Origin: CAWBRT01 sp963832365
GTDB lineage: Bacteria > Acidobacteriota > Terriglobia > Terriglobales > Acidobacteriaceae
Direction of reading: 5' to 3'
DNA length: 64,000 bases
Assembly (NCBI GenBank): GCA_963832365.1
Contig: CAWHUL010000009.1
Span: 1-64,000, forward strand
The position numbers were made by a program, and so were the translations under genes. Shown one piece after another: positions 10,210 through 20,575 of this stretch. Within the stretch, counting starts at the first letter, position 1; each line of letters opens with the position of its first letter. A model generated the notes under the pieces. The model saw nothing but the letters and a program-made list of their open reading frames with translations, was not told where the DNA came from and did no database searches.

Positions 10210-10398
10210 GAAGGTCGCGCTGAATTGACCGCACCCGTCCTTTCTCCCCGCTCGACCCGGCTCCACGGATTCAAATCGGGAAGATCGCCGCAATCCTTTA
10301 CCTGCAACTAAAACGTTTAAAGGCGCAACTTCGCTATCGGGTGCTATTATTTCTCATTGGCGCGGCTCTGCGTATGAATTTGCTCAGTGGAGGTTCCT

Positions 10399-11169
10399 AT
10401 GGCTTTTACCCCCTCCGCAACCGTCATGGCGAAGACCAAGCGAAAGACTCGCAAACAGAGCGCCCCTTTGCACGGGGCTAAAGCGCACGAGGAACTCAAC
10501 CCGGCAGAGGTTGATGCGTCGCACAAAGAACTTGCCGCTTTTGATCCTCACGTCTTCCTGACAAGACTCGCGGCTGGAAAAACCGTTCGCGATTACACAG
10601 CTACGAGTCCGTCTTCTCGCAAGGGGACGCTGCGGATGCAGTGTTCTACATTCAGAGCGGCAGGGTGAAGCTCACGGCAGTTTCCGTTCAGGGCAAAGAA
10701 GCCGTGGTTGCAATCCTTCCGGAAGGTAGCTTTTTCGGCGAGGGCTGTTTGGCGGGCCAACCGCTTCGCATGGCCACCACCACCGCCGTGCAGCGCGCCT
10801 CCATCATTCGAGTGACAAAGCATCCGATGGTCGCGTTGCTCCACAAGGAGCCGGAATTTGCCGAGCGCTTCCTCGCTTATCTGCTTTCTCGCAACGTTCG
10901 CATGGAAGCTGATTTGGTGGATCACCTTTTCAACTCCAGCGAAAAGCGCCGGCTAGCTTCTCCTGCTGATGGCCAATTTTGGCCAGGAGTCCAAGCCGAT
11001 ACCGCTCATCGCGAAAATCAGCCCGGAAACACGGGGCCGAGATGATCGGCACAACCCGCTCGCGCGTTAGCTTTTTCCTGAATCGCTTCAGGGACTTGGG
11101 CTTTATCAACTACGACGGCGAAGGCATGCACATCCACAGCTCATGGTTAGCGTCGTGCTCCACTATTAG
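10399..11169 (+). pseudogene. Crp/Fnr-family transcription regulator, frameshifted
   Basis: The gene parallels the intact regulator at 20985-21767 along its whole length. It has a cyclic-nucleotide-binding-type beta roll (VFYIQSGRVKLTAVSVQGKE, GSFFGEGCLAGQPLR) and a Crp winged helix (EMIGTTRSRVSFFLNRFRDLG). ATG 10399 follows GGAGG. Frame changes are needed near 10605 and 10950, with another near 11145, where SSMVSVVLHY would be the natural end. Fnr cysteines are absent, so it would not sense oxygen through an Fe-S cluster. It is one of three similar regulators in the window. Confidence 0.75.
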
Positions 11170-11301
11170 ACCAGATTCGCGGAAAGCATCTCATCAAACG
11201 GCTTGCAAGAACTGGGCTCGTTGGAACAATGAGCGGTCGGTAGCCGTGTCATCCACTTCCCGATGGTCGATCGAATACTTGTAGTGCTTGCGTGCAACAA
11301 T

Positions 11302-12540
11302 CTATTGATACCGCAAGGCTTCGATCGGGTCCAGATAGGCAGCTTTTCTCGCAGGGTAATAGCCGAAGCCGATTCCCACCAGCGCAGAGAAGAAGACGGC
11401 GAGAGTTACCGCGCCCAGGCCGACCGATGTCGTCCAGCCCGCCAGATGCGAGATGATGGCTGATGTAGTGATCCCGAACAGGATTCCGACGACTCCACCG
11501 GCGATCGACAGCGTTACCGCCTCGACCAGAAATTGAGTGAGAATATCGCGTGTTTTGGCACCCAGGGCTTGCCGCAGCCCAATCTCTCGCGTCCGCTCCT
11601 GGACCGAAATCAGCATGATATTCATGATGCCGATGCCGCCTACGACCAATGAAACCGATGCAACGGCCGCGAGCATGATCGCCATGATGTTCGAAGACGC
11701 CTCTTGCGCGGCGAATAGCTCTTCCAAATTGCGGACCGAGAAGTCGTCGGCCTCGGCTGGCTGCAGATGATGGCGTTGCCGGAGCAGCGCCTGGGCCTCA
11801 TCCTGCGCAGCCGGAATCTGAGCGCCGGATTTTGCCTGCATCATGATGGTGTCCACGGCGTCTGCATTGGCCTGCTTGACTGCCGATTACTTTTCGCTTC
11901 GCGCTGGAAATTGGAAGCAGAATAACATCGTCCTGATCCTGTCCCTGGGACGACTGGCCTTTGGCGGTAAGCACGCCGACGATGGTGAATGGAACGTTCT
12001 TGATACGGATCGTCTGGCCAATGGGATCTGCGTCGCCGAATAGGTTAGTCACCGGCGTCCTTCCGAGCACAGCCACCTTGTTCGCCGAATCGATGTCCTG
12101 CTGCGAAAACTCAGCCCCCATCAGCCACGGAGAGATCGCGAATCGTCAGATAGTCGGGAGTAACTCCGTAGATGTTCGTCGCCCAGTTATTGTTTCCGTA
12201 AATCACCTGGGCTCCGCCTCGCACCAAGGGTGCCGCAAGGGCAACGTCCGGGCACTGCGCCACAAGTTCCCTTGCATCCGCTTCCGATAACGTAACCGCA
12301 TTGCCGCTGCCCAGGCGCACGCCTGAGCTGCTCGATGCTCCCCGGCGCAACGATGATGATGTTGCTGCCAATGCTCGCGATTTGCTGCTGAATGCGCTGG
12401 GTGGCGCCTGAGCCTATGGCCATGGTTGCGATCACGGAGGCGACCCCGATGACGATGCCCAGCATGGTGAGCGCGGAGCGGAGCTTGTTCATCTGCAGGG
12501 CCCGGAAAGCGATCCGAATGGATGACTTTAGTCGTTTCAT
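11302..12540 (-). pseudogene. macB: MacB-type ABC transporter permease, frameshifted
   Basis: The N-terminus (LRSALTMLGIVIGVASVIAT) and the C-terminal FtsX segment (VVGGIGIMNIMLISVQERTR, YYPARKAAYLDPIEALRYQ) identify the MacB/FtsX permease of tripartite macrolide-type exporters. A periplasmic MacB_PCD-like domain lies between (FSQQDIDSANKVAVLG, DPIGQTIRIKNVPFTIVGVL). About three frame changes, near 12310, 12120 and 11870, separate the pieces, so the ORF is not intact as written. Its start overlaps the stop of the ATPase gene by 4 bp. With the ATPase and the adaptor it forms an efflux operon read 14778 to 11302. Confidence 0.8.
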
Positions 12541-13325
12541 TGCGCCATCTCAGCGGGGATGCGTAGATCGGCCCGATCCTCTATGGATTCTCGTGGGTGG
12601 ACGACCGGCACATCGCTGACAATGCGCCCATCGCGAAAGGCGATGAGTCTGTCCGCATATGCGGCGATCTCATCGGAGTGCGTAACCAGAACGATGGTGA
12701 TGCCCTGAGTGTGGTTCAGTTCCTGGAAGATGCTCATGATTTCGGCGCTGTTATGCGAGTCCAGCGCGCCGGTGGGTTCGTCTGCAAGAAGAATCTCCGG
12801 CCGGTTGATCAGCGCACGCGCAATGGCCACTCGCTGCTGCTGGCCACCCGAGAGCTGGGTGGGAAAGTTGCTCTCCCGGCCGGCCAGACCGACGGCGGCT
12901 AAGGCGCGTTGGCCCTGCTCGTCCCGATTCGGCGTATCCGTATTCGCGTAAAGCAACGGTAGTTCTACATTTTCCAACGCGTCCATACGGGGAAGCAGGT
13001 TGAAATTCTGAAAGATGAATCCGATCTTCTGGTTTCGAATTTCGGCGAGCTGGTCGCGATCCAGGCTTTCGACCGGAATGCCGTCGAGCAGATAACGGCC
13101 CGAGGTCGGCCGGTCAAGACATCCTAAAAGATTCATGAAAGTCGATTTGCCCGAACCGGACTGGCCCATGATCGCGACGAAAGTACCGCGCTCGATGGTG
13201 ACGGTGACTCCCTGCAGGGCGTTCACACTCACTTCCCCCAGCAGGTAAGTCTTGGTGAGGTCCCGAACGTCGATAAGTGATGGCACTAGGCGGCGCTCCT
13301 TAGAATCCGGGTCCGCGGCGCCCAC
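12537..13325 (-). CDS. MacB-type ABC transporter ATPase
   Basis: The ATP-binding subunit of the exporter has Walker A GQSGSGKST (about residues 54-62), signature LSGGQQQRVAIARAL, Walker B ILLADEPTGALD and an H-loop VLVTHSDEIA. It belongs to the LolD/MacB class. Its 262 residues are slightly longer than usual because of an N-terminal extension overlapping the adaptor gene by 26 bp. Starting at VPSLIDVRDLTKTY, a few codons in, would give a more usual N-terminus. The frame is intact even though the permease it serves is broken. Confidence 0.9.
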   Translation of the reverse strand: MGAADPDSKERRLVPSLIDVRDLTKTYLLGEVSVNALQGVTVTIERGTFVAIMGQSGSGKSTFMNLLGCLDRPTSGRYLLDGIPVESLDRDQLAEIRNQKIGFIFQNFNLLPRMDALENVELPLLYANTDTPNRDEQGQRALAAVGLAGRESNFPTQLSGGQQQRVAIARALINRPEILLADEPTGALDSHNSAEIMSIFQELNHTQGITIVLVTHSDEIAAYADRLIAFRDGRIVSDVPVVHPRESIEDRADLRIPAEMAQ

Positions 13326-14778
13326 CGCCGGCGCCGGGCGCCGGGGTGGCGGCCGTCGTCGGTGAGGCTGCGGCGGTGATAAATCTCACCACTACCAGGT
13401 CTCCTGCTTTCAAATCCCCTGTTGTTACCGCGGTGGACTTGCCATCCGAGATACCAAACGTGACCGGGACAGCTTTGAGCTTGCCTTCCGAAAGTACATA
13501 AACCTGCTGCTTACCGGCGGGGGTGGATGGGAGGCCGACCTTTGTCAACACCGCCGCTGAAGGGTGGACGCGCAGGACAGCATTCGGCACCTTGAGCGCG
13601 TCGTCCAGCTTTGTCGTCAGAATGCGAGCATTGGCCGTCATCCCGGGGAACAGTTTGAGATCGGGATTCGAAACCGCGATCACGACATCGTAGGTGACCA
13701 CGTTTTGTGCACTGATGGGCGCCTTGCGGACGTTTAAAACCTGGCCTTGGAATGTAGTTCCCGGATAAGCGTCCACCGTGAATGTAGCGTCCTGGCCGGC
13801 AGTGATGTTTCCAACATCGGACTCGTCGACATTGGTATCGAGCTGCATTTTCGTCAGGTCTTGCGCAATCTCGAAGATGGTAGGAGCCGCAAACGATGCG
13901 GCCACCGTCTGGCCAACATCCATGCGGCGGGCGATCACCGTGCCGTCGACGGGAGCAGTGATCCGGGTGTGTCCGAGATTAATCTTGGCCTGATCGAGCA
14001 CCGCTTGTGCCTGGCGCTCCTGGGCTTGTGTTGAACCTAACTGGGCCTGCGCCGCCTTGACCTGCGCTTCCGCCGACTGGATGGACTGCTTGGACGCTTC
14101 AATCTGAGACTGGTCGGCCGCTACTTGGGCATCAGCCGCATCCAGAGCAGCCTTGGCCGCGTCGTGATCCTGCTGAGAAGTAATTCCCGCGCTGAATAGA
14201 CTGTCGGACCGTTGCCACTGGTTCTTTGTATTGAGCGCGCTGGCACGGTCTTTGGCCAAGACGGACTCCACACTCTTTTCAGTCGCGATCGTCCCCGCAA
14301 GATCCGCTCTTGCCTTCACTACCTGCGCCCCTGACATAATGACCGAGGAGTGGACCGAGCCCAGCGCGCCCTGTGCCTGATCGACCTGCGTCTGGAAGAC
14401 CTGGGGATCGATCTCGGCGACGAGCTGGCCTTTTGTCACTTTGGTATTGAAGTCCGCGTAGAGCGCTTTGATGTTGCCGGATACCTGGCTGCCGACCTGC
14501 ACATCAACTACGGCGTTGAGCGTACCGGTGGCGGTGACGCTTGCCTGGAGCAGTCCACGTTCCGCCGCTACTGTGTCATAGCGAATCGCGTTCTGCGAAT
14601 GCGCCCGCCACAATCCTGCAGCCACCGCTATTGCTACGACAAGGCCGATAACCAATGCCCACCTGATCCAATTATGACCCGGGCTTTTCCTGATGGGGAT
14701 GGGGCGAGCGGAGACCGGCTGCGGTGCAAGCGGTTCAGCATAGACTTGCTTTACCGGATCTGTTGCTGTTGAAACCAT
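13300..14778 (-). CDS. macA: MacA-type periplasmic adaptor (membrane fusion) subunit
   Basis: This 492-residue HlyD/RND-type adaptor has one N-terminal transmembrane helix (WALVIGLVVAIAVAAGLW), a lipoyl half-motif (VTATGTLNAVVDVQVGSQVSG), a long Ala/Gln-rich coiled coil, the second lipoyl half (ITAPVDGTVIARRMDVGQTV), beta-barrel and membrane-proximal domains (FPGMTANARI), and a Gly/Pro-rich tail. It bridges the MacB pump to an outer-membrane channel; no TolC-type gene is visible nearby. It is first in its operon. The 290 bp upstream hold short SOS-like or TGAGC-type repeats that could be operators, but I could not define one. Confidence 0.85.
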   Translation of the reverse strand: MVSTATDPVKQVYAEPLAPQPVSARPIPIRKSPGHNWIRWALVIGLVVAIAVAAGLWRAHSQNAIRYDTVAAERGLLQASVTATGTLNAVVDVQVGSQVSGNIKALYADFNTKVTKGQLVAEIDPQVFQTQVDQAQGALGSVHSSVIMSGAQVVKARADLAGTIATEKSVESVLAKDRASALNTKNQWQRSDSLFSAGITSQQDHDAAKAALDAADAQVAADQSQIEASKQSIQSAEAQVKAAQAQLGSTQAQERQAQAVLDQAKINLGHTRITAPVDGTVIARRMDVGQTVAASFAAPTIFEIAQDLTKMQLDTNVDESDVGNITAGQDATFTVDAYPGTTFQGQVLNVRKAPISAQNVVTYDVVIAVSNPDLKLFPGMTANARILTTKLDDALKVPNAVLRVHPSAAVLTKVGLPSTPAGKQQVYVLSEGKLKAVPVTFGISDGKSTAVTTGDLKAGDLVVVRFITAAASPTTAATPAPGAGGGRRGPGF

Positions 14779-15068
14779 TCGTCACTATTCCTTTTCCGCC
14801 AGACATGCCGCCGGATGCAGATCCCAGCAGAACCGACAATATCTTGAATGTGAGTGCCTCAATCAGTCGGGGACTACCGCCGTCGCTCGAGTCCTCATCA
14901 CTCATCAAGAGTGAGCATAACGAACTGAAAAAGCTAAGTCTGAGCTGAATCGCTCACATAGTGAAGATAGCGTTATTTCAGCAATTCTGAGCAAGAGTGA
15001 ACATCTTTGTGATCGCCATCCTGACAGAATCCAAATGCGCGTGACTCCGAACTAAGGAGAATCCCCAA

Positions 15069-15773
15069 ATGAAGATGTGCCGTAGAACGCTCTGCCTGTT
15101 GATAATTTCGAGCCTGTCTATGCTTGCAGTGGGGCAATCGCTGAGCGATCCAGGAGATTCCTCCGGCGCTGTTGCTAGCAAGTCCGCGGCCCTACCAGAC
15201 TTGCCCTACACGCGTCCGACGCAGGCTATCAAGCTCCGTAACTACTTCTTTGACGCATTCGGCCCGTACGCCATTGTCGGCGTTGCGGCCGTGGCTGGAG
15301 TAAACCAAGCGGATAATGCCCCGCCCGAATGGAAGCAAGGCGCCGAAAGTTACGGCAAGCGATTCGGTTCCGCCTATGCAGTCGGAGCGGTAAGCACTAC
15401 GACGCGTTATGCGTTAGCAGAAGCCTTTAAGGAAGACACGTTGTACTACCGCTGTGAGTGCACGGGCCTATTTCCGCGCCTGAGGCATGCCGTAATTTCG
15501 ACCTTGACGGCCCGGCGAGGCGAAGACGGCCATAGCGCCTTCTCTGTCTCCGCGCTCGTCGCACCGTATGCAGGCTCGATGGCGGCTGTCTACGGCTGGT
15601 ACCCGGAACGCTACGGCGCCAGGGATGCGCTTCGGATGGGCAACTACAGCCTGTTGGTATTTGCAGGCCAGAACATCGCACTGGAGTTTCTTTATAGCGG
15701 ACCCCACTCCTTGCTCTCTCGCATGCACTTGAACAATACGCACGGAGCGCCCGATCGGGGTCCAAATCGGTGA
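15069..15773 (+). CDS. Exported hypothetical protein of acidobacterial type
   Basis: The 234-residue protein starts after AAGGAGA with a clear signal peptide (LCLLIISSLSMLAVGQ). The mature part has hydrophobic stretches (YAIVGVAAVAGVNQ, ALVAPYAGSMAAVYGWYP) that could be amphipathic membrane segments. Motifs such as KLRNYFFDAFGPYAI and DTLYYRCECTGLFPRLRHA resemble conserved acidobacterial proteins of unknown function. The frame is intact and I have no functional assignment. It has its own promoter region and is followed by a remnant of an MlaE-type permease. Confidence 0.65.
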   Translation: MKMCRRTLCLLIISSLSMLAVGQSLSDPGDSSGAVASKSAALPDLPYTRPTQAIKLRNYFFDAFGPYAIVGVAAVAGVNQADNAPPEWKQGAESYGKRFGSAYAVGAVSTTTRYALAEAFKEDTLYYRCECTGLFPRLRHAVISTLTARRGEDGHSAFSVSALVAPYAGSMAAVYGWYPERYGARDALRMGNYSLLVFAGQNIALEFLYSGPHSLLSRMHLNNTHGAPDRGPNR

Positions 15774-15874
15774 ACAACCAGAAACTCATGGCGGTCGCAA
15801 GTGTGAACCCTCCACTTCCGGGGCGAGGGATGTTGCGACCCGCATCCTGGCTTGCATCCTGATGCTGCCTTTAA

Positions 15875-16183
15875 ATGACTCTCGCTGCCGACTTATGCGG
15901 TTTGATCATGGGCTGGGTTGCGCAGGCCCTGGTTGAGCCGCTCTCGTTACACCCGTTCATCAACAGTGGTTTTAATGGTGCCGGGTTTGACGATTTCCTG
16001 CCACCCACGTTTGAGACCGCTGTGTTTGGCCTGATCATTGGGCTGATCGCATGTTTTCAGGGAATGCGAGCACAAGGAGGCGCCGCGGGTGTGGGCCGCG
16101 CGGCTACGAGCCGCGAATCCGAATGCCGACTGGGGTACGGTTCGGATTCTGATCTATCCATCCGGGACGGAGGTTCCGCTTAA
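15875..16183 (+). pseudogene. MlaE-type ABC permease remnant (C-terminal part only)
   Basis: The segment TLAADLCGLIMGWVAQAL and then FETAVFGLIIGLIACFQGMRAQGGAAGVGRAAT matches the end of MlaE/YrbE permeases, which serve phospholipid transport across the periplasm. The N-terminal two thirds are absent and the reading goes off-family right after GRAAT, where the last transmembrane helix should be. No partner ATPase or MCE gene is nearby, so it is a non-functional remnant. Confidence 0.6.
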
Positions 16184-16554
16184 CAAGCAAACGCCGGCTG
16201 GTATCGCTTCGAAATCTATCTCAGACCAACCGGTTCAGACTTCCGCGACAATAACAACAAGACCATAAGTGATTGCCGTGACGGGCAAAAGCAGGCGGAA
16301 CCTCAAAGTATGCCCGTAAGCCTCCAGGCTCGGCGCTCGATCAACCCCCATGAGCGGCCAACAGGTCCGGGGGTCGGGGGGCGCCTATACGCAACCAGCA
16401 CTGACATCGCGCCCCGCGTTAGCATTGGCGATAGCCTGTATGAGGCTCGAAATAATTGCCCCCAAAGTGAGCAAAACTGACCAGACCGCCCCACTCGTTA
16501 ATGCTACGCTTCCTTGCGCTAAGTGGCAGGACCGTAATAGGGGAAAGTCTTTAG
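16184..16554. other. Intergenic region upstream of the second Crp/Fnr gene
   Basis: The 371 bp between the MlaE remnant and the regulator carry no gene I can support. The first bases may be decayed remains of the permease. Confidence 0.4.
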
Positions 16555-17269
16555 ATGCTTGAACTTCGTAAGCCCACATTCGATGCAGCGGTCTTTTTGG
16601 CGAGTGCCGGGCCCGGACGCAGAATCTTCAAACTGCAAGGAAAACAGACCTTTTTTTTGCAGGGAGAACCCGCGGACTCGGTCTTCTATCTTCAGAGTGG
16701 CCGCGCGAGGCTGACTGTCGTTTCCAAAAATGGCAAGGAAGCCACAATCACTCTCCTCTCCCCCGGGGAGTTTGTTGGAGAAGAGTCGCTCGCGAGCGTA
16801 GGCGCGCTGCGTACGGCCACTGCTACTTCCGTCACCGACTGTACAGCACTCAAGATAGAGAGGAAGGAGATGATCCGTGTGATGCACGAAGAGCCCGCCC
16901 TCTCCGAAGCATTCCTCAAGATTCGTTCTTGCTCGCGGTGTGCGCATCGAGTCCGATCTTGTCGACCAGCTCTTCGACTCCAGCGAAAGACGTTTGGCAA
17001 AGATACTCCTGTTGATGGCGGACTTTGGCGATCTAGATGAATCCGAGAGGTTGATTCCAGAGATCACGGAGGAAAGTCTGGCGGAGATGATTGGCACCCC
17101 GCGGTCTACCGTCACCTTCTTGTTGGACCGATTTTGCGAGCTCGGCTTTATTGATTACAACGGCCGCATTCTGGTGCACAAGGCGCTGCTCAACGTGATT
17201 CTGCACGATCAATTACCCGGTGACAACGCCGCAGAACCCGCAATTATGGGCATCCCGGGCAGATGTTGA
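16555..17269 (+). pseudogene. Crp/Fnr-family transcription regulator with one frameshift
   Basis: The effector-binding beta roll (GEPADSVFYLQSGRARLTVV, GEFVGEESLASVGALR) is followed by the dimerisation helix and a winged helix (LAEMIGTPRSTVTFLLDRF, LGFIDYNGRILVHKALL). A single frame change near 16925, in the segment corresponding to LSRNIRMEADLVDHLF of the intact paralogue, breaks the ORF. No Fnr-type cysteine set is seen. It precedes a histidine kinase by about 70 bp and may have controlled it. Confidence 0.75.
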
Positions 17270-17337
17270 GAGGCGAGGCACGAGCGGCACAGTCCAACTT
17301 GGTTCATTCTTCCTCCGAAAAGGAGTGATTGGTTACG

Positions 17338-19425
17338 ATGGAGTACTCGAAATTCAAGTCGTTGCTCCGCCGAGTGGTTGCGGTTCCCTTGGTGATCATG
17401 GCAGCCCTTGCCGGATTGCTTTTATGGGAGACCTTCGACTTGAACAAATCGTTGCGGTGGGTTGACCATACCGATCAGGTTCTCGACCAATCCAGGCATC
17501 TGCTTAAGTTGCTGGTAGATATAGAAACCAGCATGCGCGGATACCTCGTAACCGGCAACGAGGCCCTCCTTCAGCCCTATCTGGGGGGCACAAAGCGATT
17601 CGACTCCGAATACCGGGCCTTGTATCAGTTGGTGGATGACAATCCTCCGCAGAAGCAGCGACTGGAGGACACCCGTGCTGGCTATATGGGCTGGGTGGGG
17701 TACACCGACAAAGTTATTGCCCTTCGCAGAGCGGGAAAAGCCGACGGCGCCCTCTACGAGAGCCTGCAAGGAAAACGCGGAATGGATGCCCTTCGAGAGC
17801 AGCTCTCGGACTTTCAAGGTGTGGAAGAAGGACTGCGTGTCCAGCGCATCCGAACCGCGCACCTGCGATGGACATGGATGGTCACAAGCTGCGTTGGCCT
17901 TGGTCTGGGATTTGCGGTTTTCATCGCATTGTTCACTCGATACCACGTCGAACGATTGGGCACCAAGCTGTTGCAGAGCGAAGAGCGATGGACTGCTACT
18001 CTGGGCAGCATTGGCGACGCCGTTATAGCAACTGACCGCGACGCCCGAATCACATTCCTCAACCCGGTCGCCGCCACTCTAACCGGGTGGCCATCGGAGG
18101 AGGCTCAAAACCAGCCGCTCCATGACGTGTTCAAGATCATCAATGAGCAGACCGGGATGGGCGCGGACGATGAAGTGCACCGGGTGCTCGAAGACGGACA
18201 GATGTTAGCCGTGACCAATCACGTGGCACTGATATCAAGGGATGGCCGCGAGATTTCTGTCGAGCACAATGCCGCGCCAATCCTTGCCGCCGGCGGAAAA
18301 GTCATTGGCGTGGTGCTGGTTTTCCGCGACGTTACGCGGCGGCGGCAGGAGCGGGAGGCGACTGCGGAGCAGGCTGCTCTACTCGAACTCACTCAGGACT
18401 CCGTCTTTGTGATCGACATGGATGGGACGATCCGCTTTTGGAGCCGCGGGGCGGAGGCGATGTTGGGATACTCCAAAAGCCAGGCCGTCGGCAAAATCTC
18501 GCACGACCTGCTCCGCAGCGAGTTTCCGCAGCCGCTGGCCGAGATAAGCGCGGAACTTATGCGCGTGGGACACTGGGAGGGAGATCTCGTCAAGACGGCT
18601 CAGGACGGCAGGCGTATTGTGGTGGCTAGTCGCTGGGCATTGCAGTGGGGCAAGCGCGACCAGGCACCTCGCGTGTTGGTGATCAACAGCGACATCACGG
18701 AACGCAAGCGGGGGGAAGAGTCGCTCGTCTTGCAAAGAGAACAACTGCGCGCGCTGGCGGAACGCCTGCAGTGGGTGCGCGAAGAGGATCGCAAGAGGGT
18801 CGCTCGCGACCTGCACGATCAGATCGGGCAGATTCTGACTGCGATCAAAATGGACATGACATGGATGACTCGTCATCTGCCGGAGTCGGAAGTCGAGGTG
18901 CTCGCTCGACTGACGGAATCGATTCAGCTGATCAACGATGGCGTAAAGTCGGTGCGCACGATATGCAGCGGTTTGAGGCCTGGAGTATTGGATGACCTTG
19001 GCCTGGCGGCAGCCATTGAATGGCAGGCCAGCGAATTTGCTTCCCGCAATGGCATTCGCTGCCAGGTCTCTGTCCCGCCTGTCGATTTGCACTTGGATGG
19101 GGACCGGGCCACCGCGACTTTTCGAATTTTCCAGGAGTGCCTGACCAACGTGATCCGGCACGCGCAGGCAAAGTCGGTGCGCGTTTCCCTGCGCCAGGAA
19201 GATGAGAACATCCTTCTGGTTGTAGAGGACGACGGAATCGGCTTCTGTGAATCCGATTTTTCAGGCTCTCTTGGATCTTTGGGTCTCCTGGGCATGAAAG
19301 AACGAGCGCAGTTCTGCGGCGGTAACGTAGACATCTCCAGCTCACCCGGTAATGGCACGACGGTCACTGTTCGCGTTCCTGTGGACGTTCCACGCGCCGA
19401 GAGGGAGCAAACATGCACATACTGA
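17338..19425 (+). CDS. CHASE3-PAS-PAS NarL-type sensor histidine kinase
   Basis: A first transmembrane helix (VPLVIMAALAGLLLW), a CHASE3 periplasmic domain (LVDIETSMRGYLVTGNEALL) and a second helix (WMVTSCVGLGLGFAVFIALF) are followed by two PAS domains (GDAVIATDRDARITFLNPVA; DSVFVIDMDGTIRFWSRGAE). The HisKA_3 box RVARDLHDQIGQ holds the phospho-acceptor histidine, and HATPase motifs are VVEDDGIGF and SLGLLGMKERA. I prefer the ATG at 17338, 12 bp after AGGAG, to the TTG at 17329. The stop overlaps the response regulator gene by 13 bp, so the two are coupled. The frame is intact over 2.1 kb. Confidence 0.9.
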   Translation: MEYSKFKSLLRRVVAVPLVIMAALAGLLLWETFDLNKSLRWVDHTDQVLDQSRHLLKLLVDIETSMRGYLVTGNEALLQPYLGGTKRFDSEYRALYQLVDDNPPQKQRLEDTRAGYMGWVGYTDKVIALRRAGKADGALYESLQGKRGMDALREQLSDFQGVEEGLRVQRIRTAHLRWTWMVTSCVGLGLGFAVFIALFTRYHVERLGTKLLQSEERWTATLGSIGDAVIATDRDARITFLNPVAATLTGWPSEEAQNQPLHDVFKIINEQTGMGADDEVHRVLEDGQMLAVTNHVALISRDGREISVEHNAAPILAAGGKVIGVVLVFRDVTRRRQEREATAEQAALLELTQDSVFVIDMDGTIRFWSRGAEAMLGYSKSQAVGKISHDLLRSEFPQPLAEISAELMRVGHWEGDLVKTAQDGRRIVVASRWALQWGKRDQAPRVLVINSDITERKRGEESLVLQREQLRALAERLQWVREEDRKRVARDLHDQIGQILTAIKMDMTWMTRHLPESEVEVLARLTESIQLINDGVKSVRTICSGLRPGVLDDLGLAAAIEWQASEFASRNGIRCQVSVPPVDLHLDGDRATATFRIFQECLTNVIRHAQAKSVRVSLRQEDENILLVVEDDGIGFCESDFSGSLGSLGLLGMKERAQFCGGNVDISSSPGNGTTVTVRVPVDVPRAEREQTCTY

Positions 19426-20042
19426 TAGCAGATGATCATGCCGTCGTTCGCCGTGGCCTGAGAGAGATACTGGCCGATGCTCTTCCCGGCGCGGACTTTT
19501 CCGAAGTCGGCAACGGGGATGAGGTGCTTAGCCACGTCGGCAAATCCCACGTTGCTTTGCTGGTGCTGGATATCAATATGCCTGGACGCAGCGGGATGGA
19601 CGTGCTGCGGGATGTGAAGCGCACGTACCCGCGGTTGCCGGTGATCATACTGAGTTGCCACCCGGAGGACCAGTACGCGGTACGCTGTTTGCGGGCTGGC
19701 GCAGCCGCCTATATCAACAAAGAGAGCGCCCCCGAAGAGCTCGCGCTGGCGGCGAAGAAGATTCTGGGAGGCGGCCGCTACGTCAGTGCAAGCCTCGCAG
19801 AGAAACTGGTCGCCAATTTGGATGAGTCCACCGACAAGCCCTTGCATGAGCTGCTCTCGGATCGGGAACACGAAGTCATGAGAATGATTGCCTCCGGCGT
19901 CCCCTTGACGGAAATTGGCGACCGGCTTCATGTCAGCGTAAAGACCATCAGCAGCTATCGAGCTCGCATCATGGAAAAGATGAAAATGAAAAGCAATGCC
20001 GAACTTACCCGCTACGCCTTGACGCACAACCTCATCGACTAG
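19413..20042 (+). CDS. NarL/FixJ-type response regulator
   Basis: The receiver domain has the acidic pair in IADDHAVVRRG, phospho-acceptor D in LLVLDINMPG, and K in YINKES. It is followed by a LuxR-type helix-turn-helix (LSDREHEVMRMIASGVPLTE, then LHVSVKTISSYRARIMEKM). The 209-residue length is standard. It is the cognate regulator of the overlapping CHASE3 kinase and should bind DNA as a phosphorylated dimer. A truncated duplicate of the gene follows at 20186. Confidence 0.92.
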   Translation: MHILIADDHAVVRRGLREILADALPGADFSEVGNGDEVLSHVGKSHVALLVLDINMPGRSGMDVLRDVKRTYPRLPVIILSCHPEDQYAVRCLRAGAAAYINKESAPEELALAAKKILGGGRYVSASLAEKLVANLDESTDKPLHELLSDREHEVMRMIASGVPLTEIGDRLHVSVKTISSYRARIMEKMKMKSNAELTRYALTHNLID

Positions 20043-20055
20043 ATCGACCCGTCCG

Positions 20056-20096
20056 TGTAGGAATAACCCTACAGAGCGACCTTAAGAAACCCTACA
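20056..20096. promoter_or_regulatory. CCCTACA repeats, possible response-regulator operator
   Basis: TGTAGG (20056-20061) and CCCTACA (20067-20073) form an inverted repeat, and a further CCCTACA lies at 20090-20096. A perfect GTAGGG-GAAG-CCCTAC palindrome occurs at 20816-20831. All flank the receiver-only gene, so binding by the adjacent LuxR-type regulator is plausible but not shown. Confidence 0.3.
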
Positions 20097-20185
20097 AAAC
20101 TCACGGCTTTCACTGGTTCTAATTCCTTTTCACCTCCGGTATCGTTGTTTCAGGTCGAATGTGCGGCCGGCAAGCGGATACAACG

Positions 20186-20575
20186 ATGCATATCCTAATA
20201 GCAGATGATCACGCAAACGTGCGCCGCGGCCTGAGAGAGATTCTGACCGATGCCTTTTCTGGCGCACACTTTTCCGAAGCCGCCAACGGGGATGAGGTGC
20301 TGGCCCAACTAGCCAGATCTCAATACGGCGTACTGTTGCTCGACATCAATATGCCTGGACGCAGCGGGATGGAAGTGCTGCAGAATGTAAAGCAGAAATA
20401 CCCGCAGCTTCCTGTCATCATGGTGAGTGTCCAGCCTGAGAACCAGTATGCGTCGCGCTGCCTGCGGGCCGGTGCGGCCGCCTATGTTAACAAGGACAGC
20501 GCTTCAGAAGAACTGGCATCGACGATTAGGAAGATACTGGGCAGCGACGCAACGCTTTCGCTGAACTCCCGATAG
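20186..20575 (+). CDS. Receiver-only response regulator, truncated duplicate of the upstream gene
   Basis: The product (about 129 residues from ATG 20186) is very close to the receiver domain at 19413, with the same IADDH, LLLDINMPGRSGM and AYVNKDS motifs. It stops at TAG 20573-20575, just before where the LuxR domain would begin. It could act as a phosphate sink or simply be a decaying copy. The following 275 bp still resemble the lost output domain. An upstream ATG at 20159 is possible, but 20186 aligns with the start of the parent gene. Confidence 0.65.
   Translation: MHILIADDHANVRRGLREILTDAFSGAHFSEAANGDEVLAQLARSQYGVLLLDINMPGRSGMEVLQNVKQKYPQLPVIMVSVQPENQYASRCLRAGAAAYVNKDSASEELASTIRKILGSDATLSLNSR

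Noticed and set aside
12537..14778. Reading the MacAB-like operon as a complete working efflux pump
   Set aside because: The adaptor and ATPase genes are intact, but the permease needs about three frame corrections, so function cannot be claimed from this sequence.
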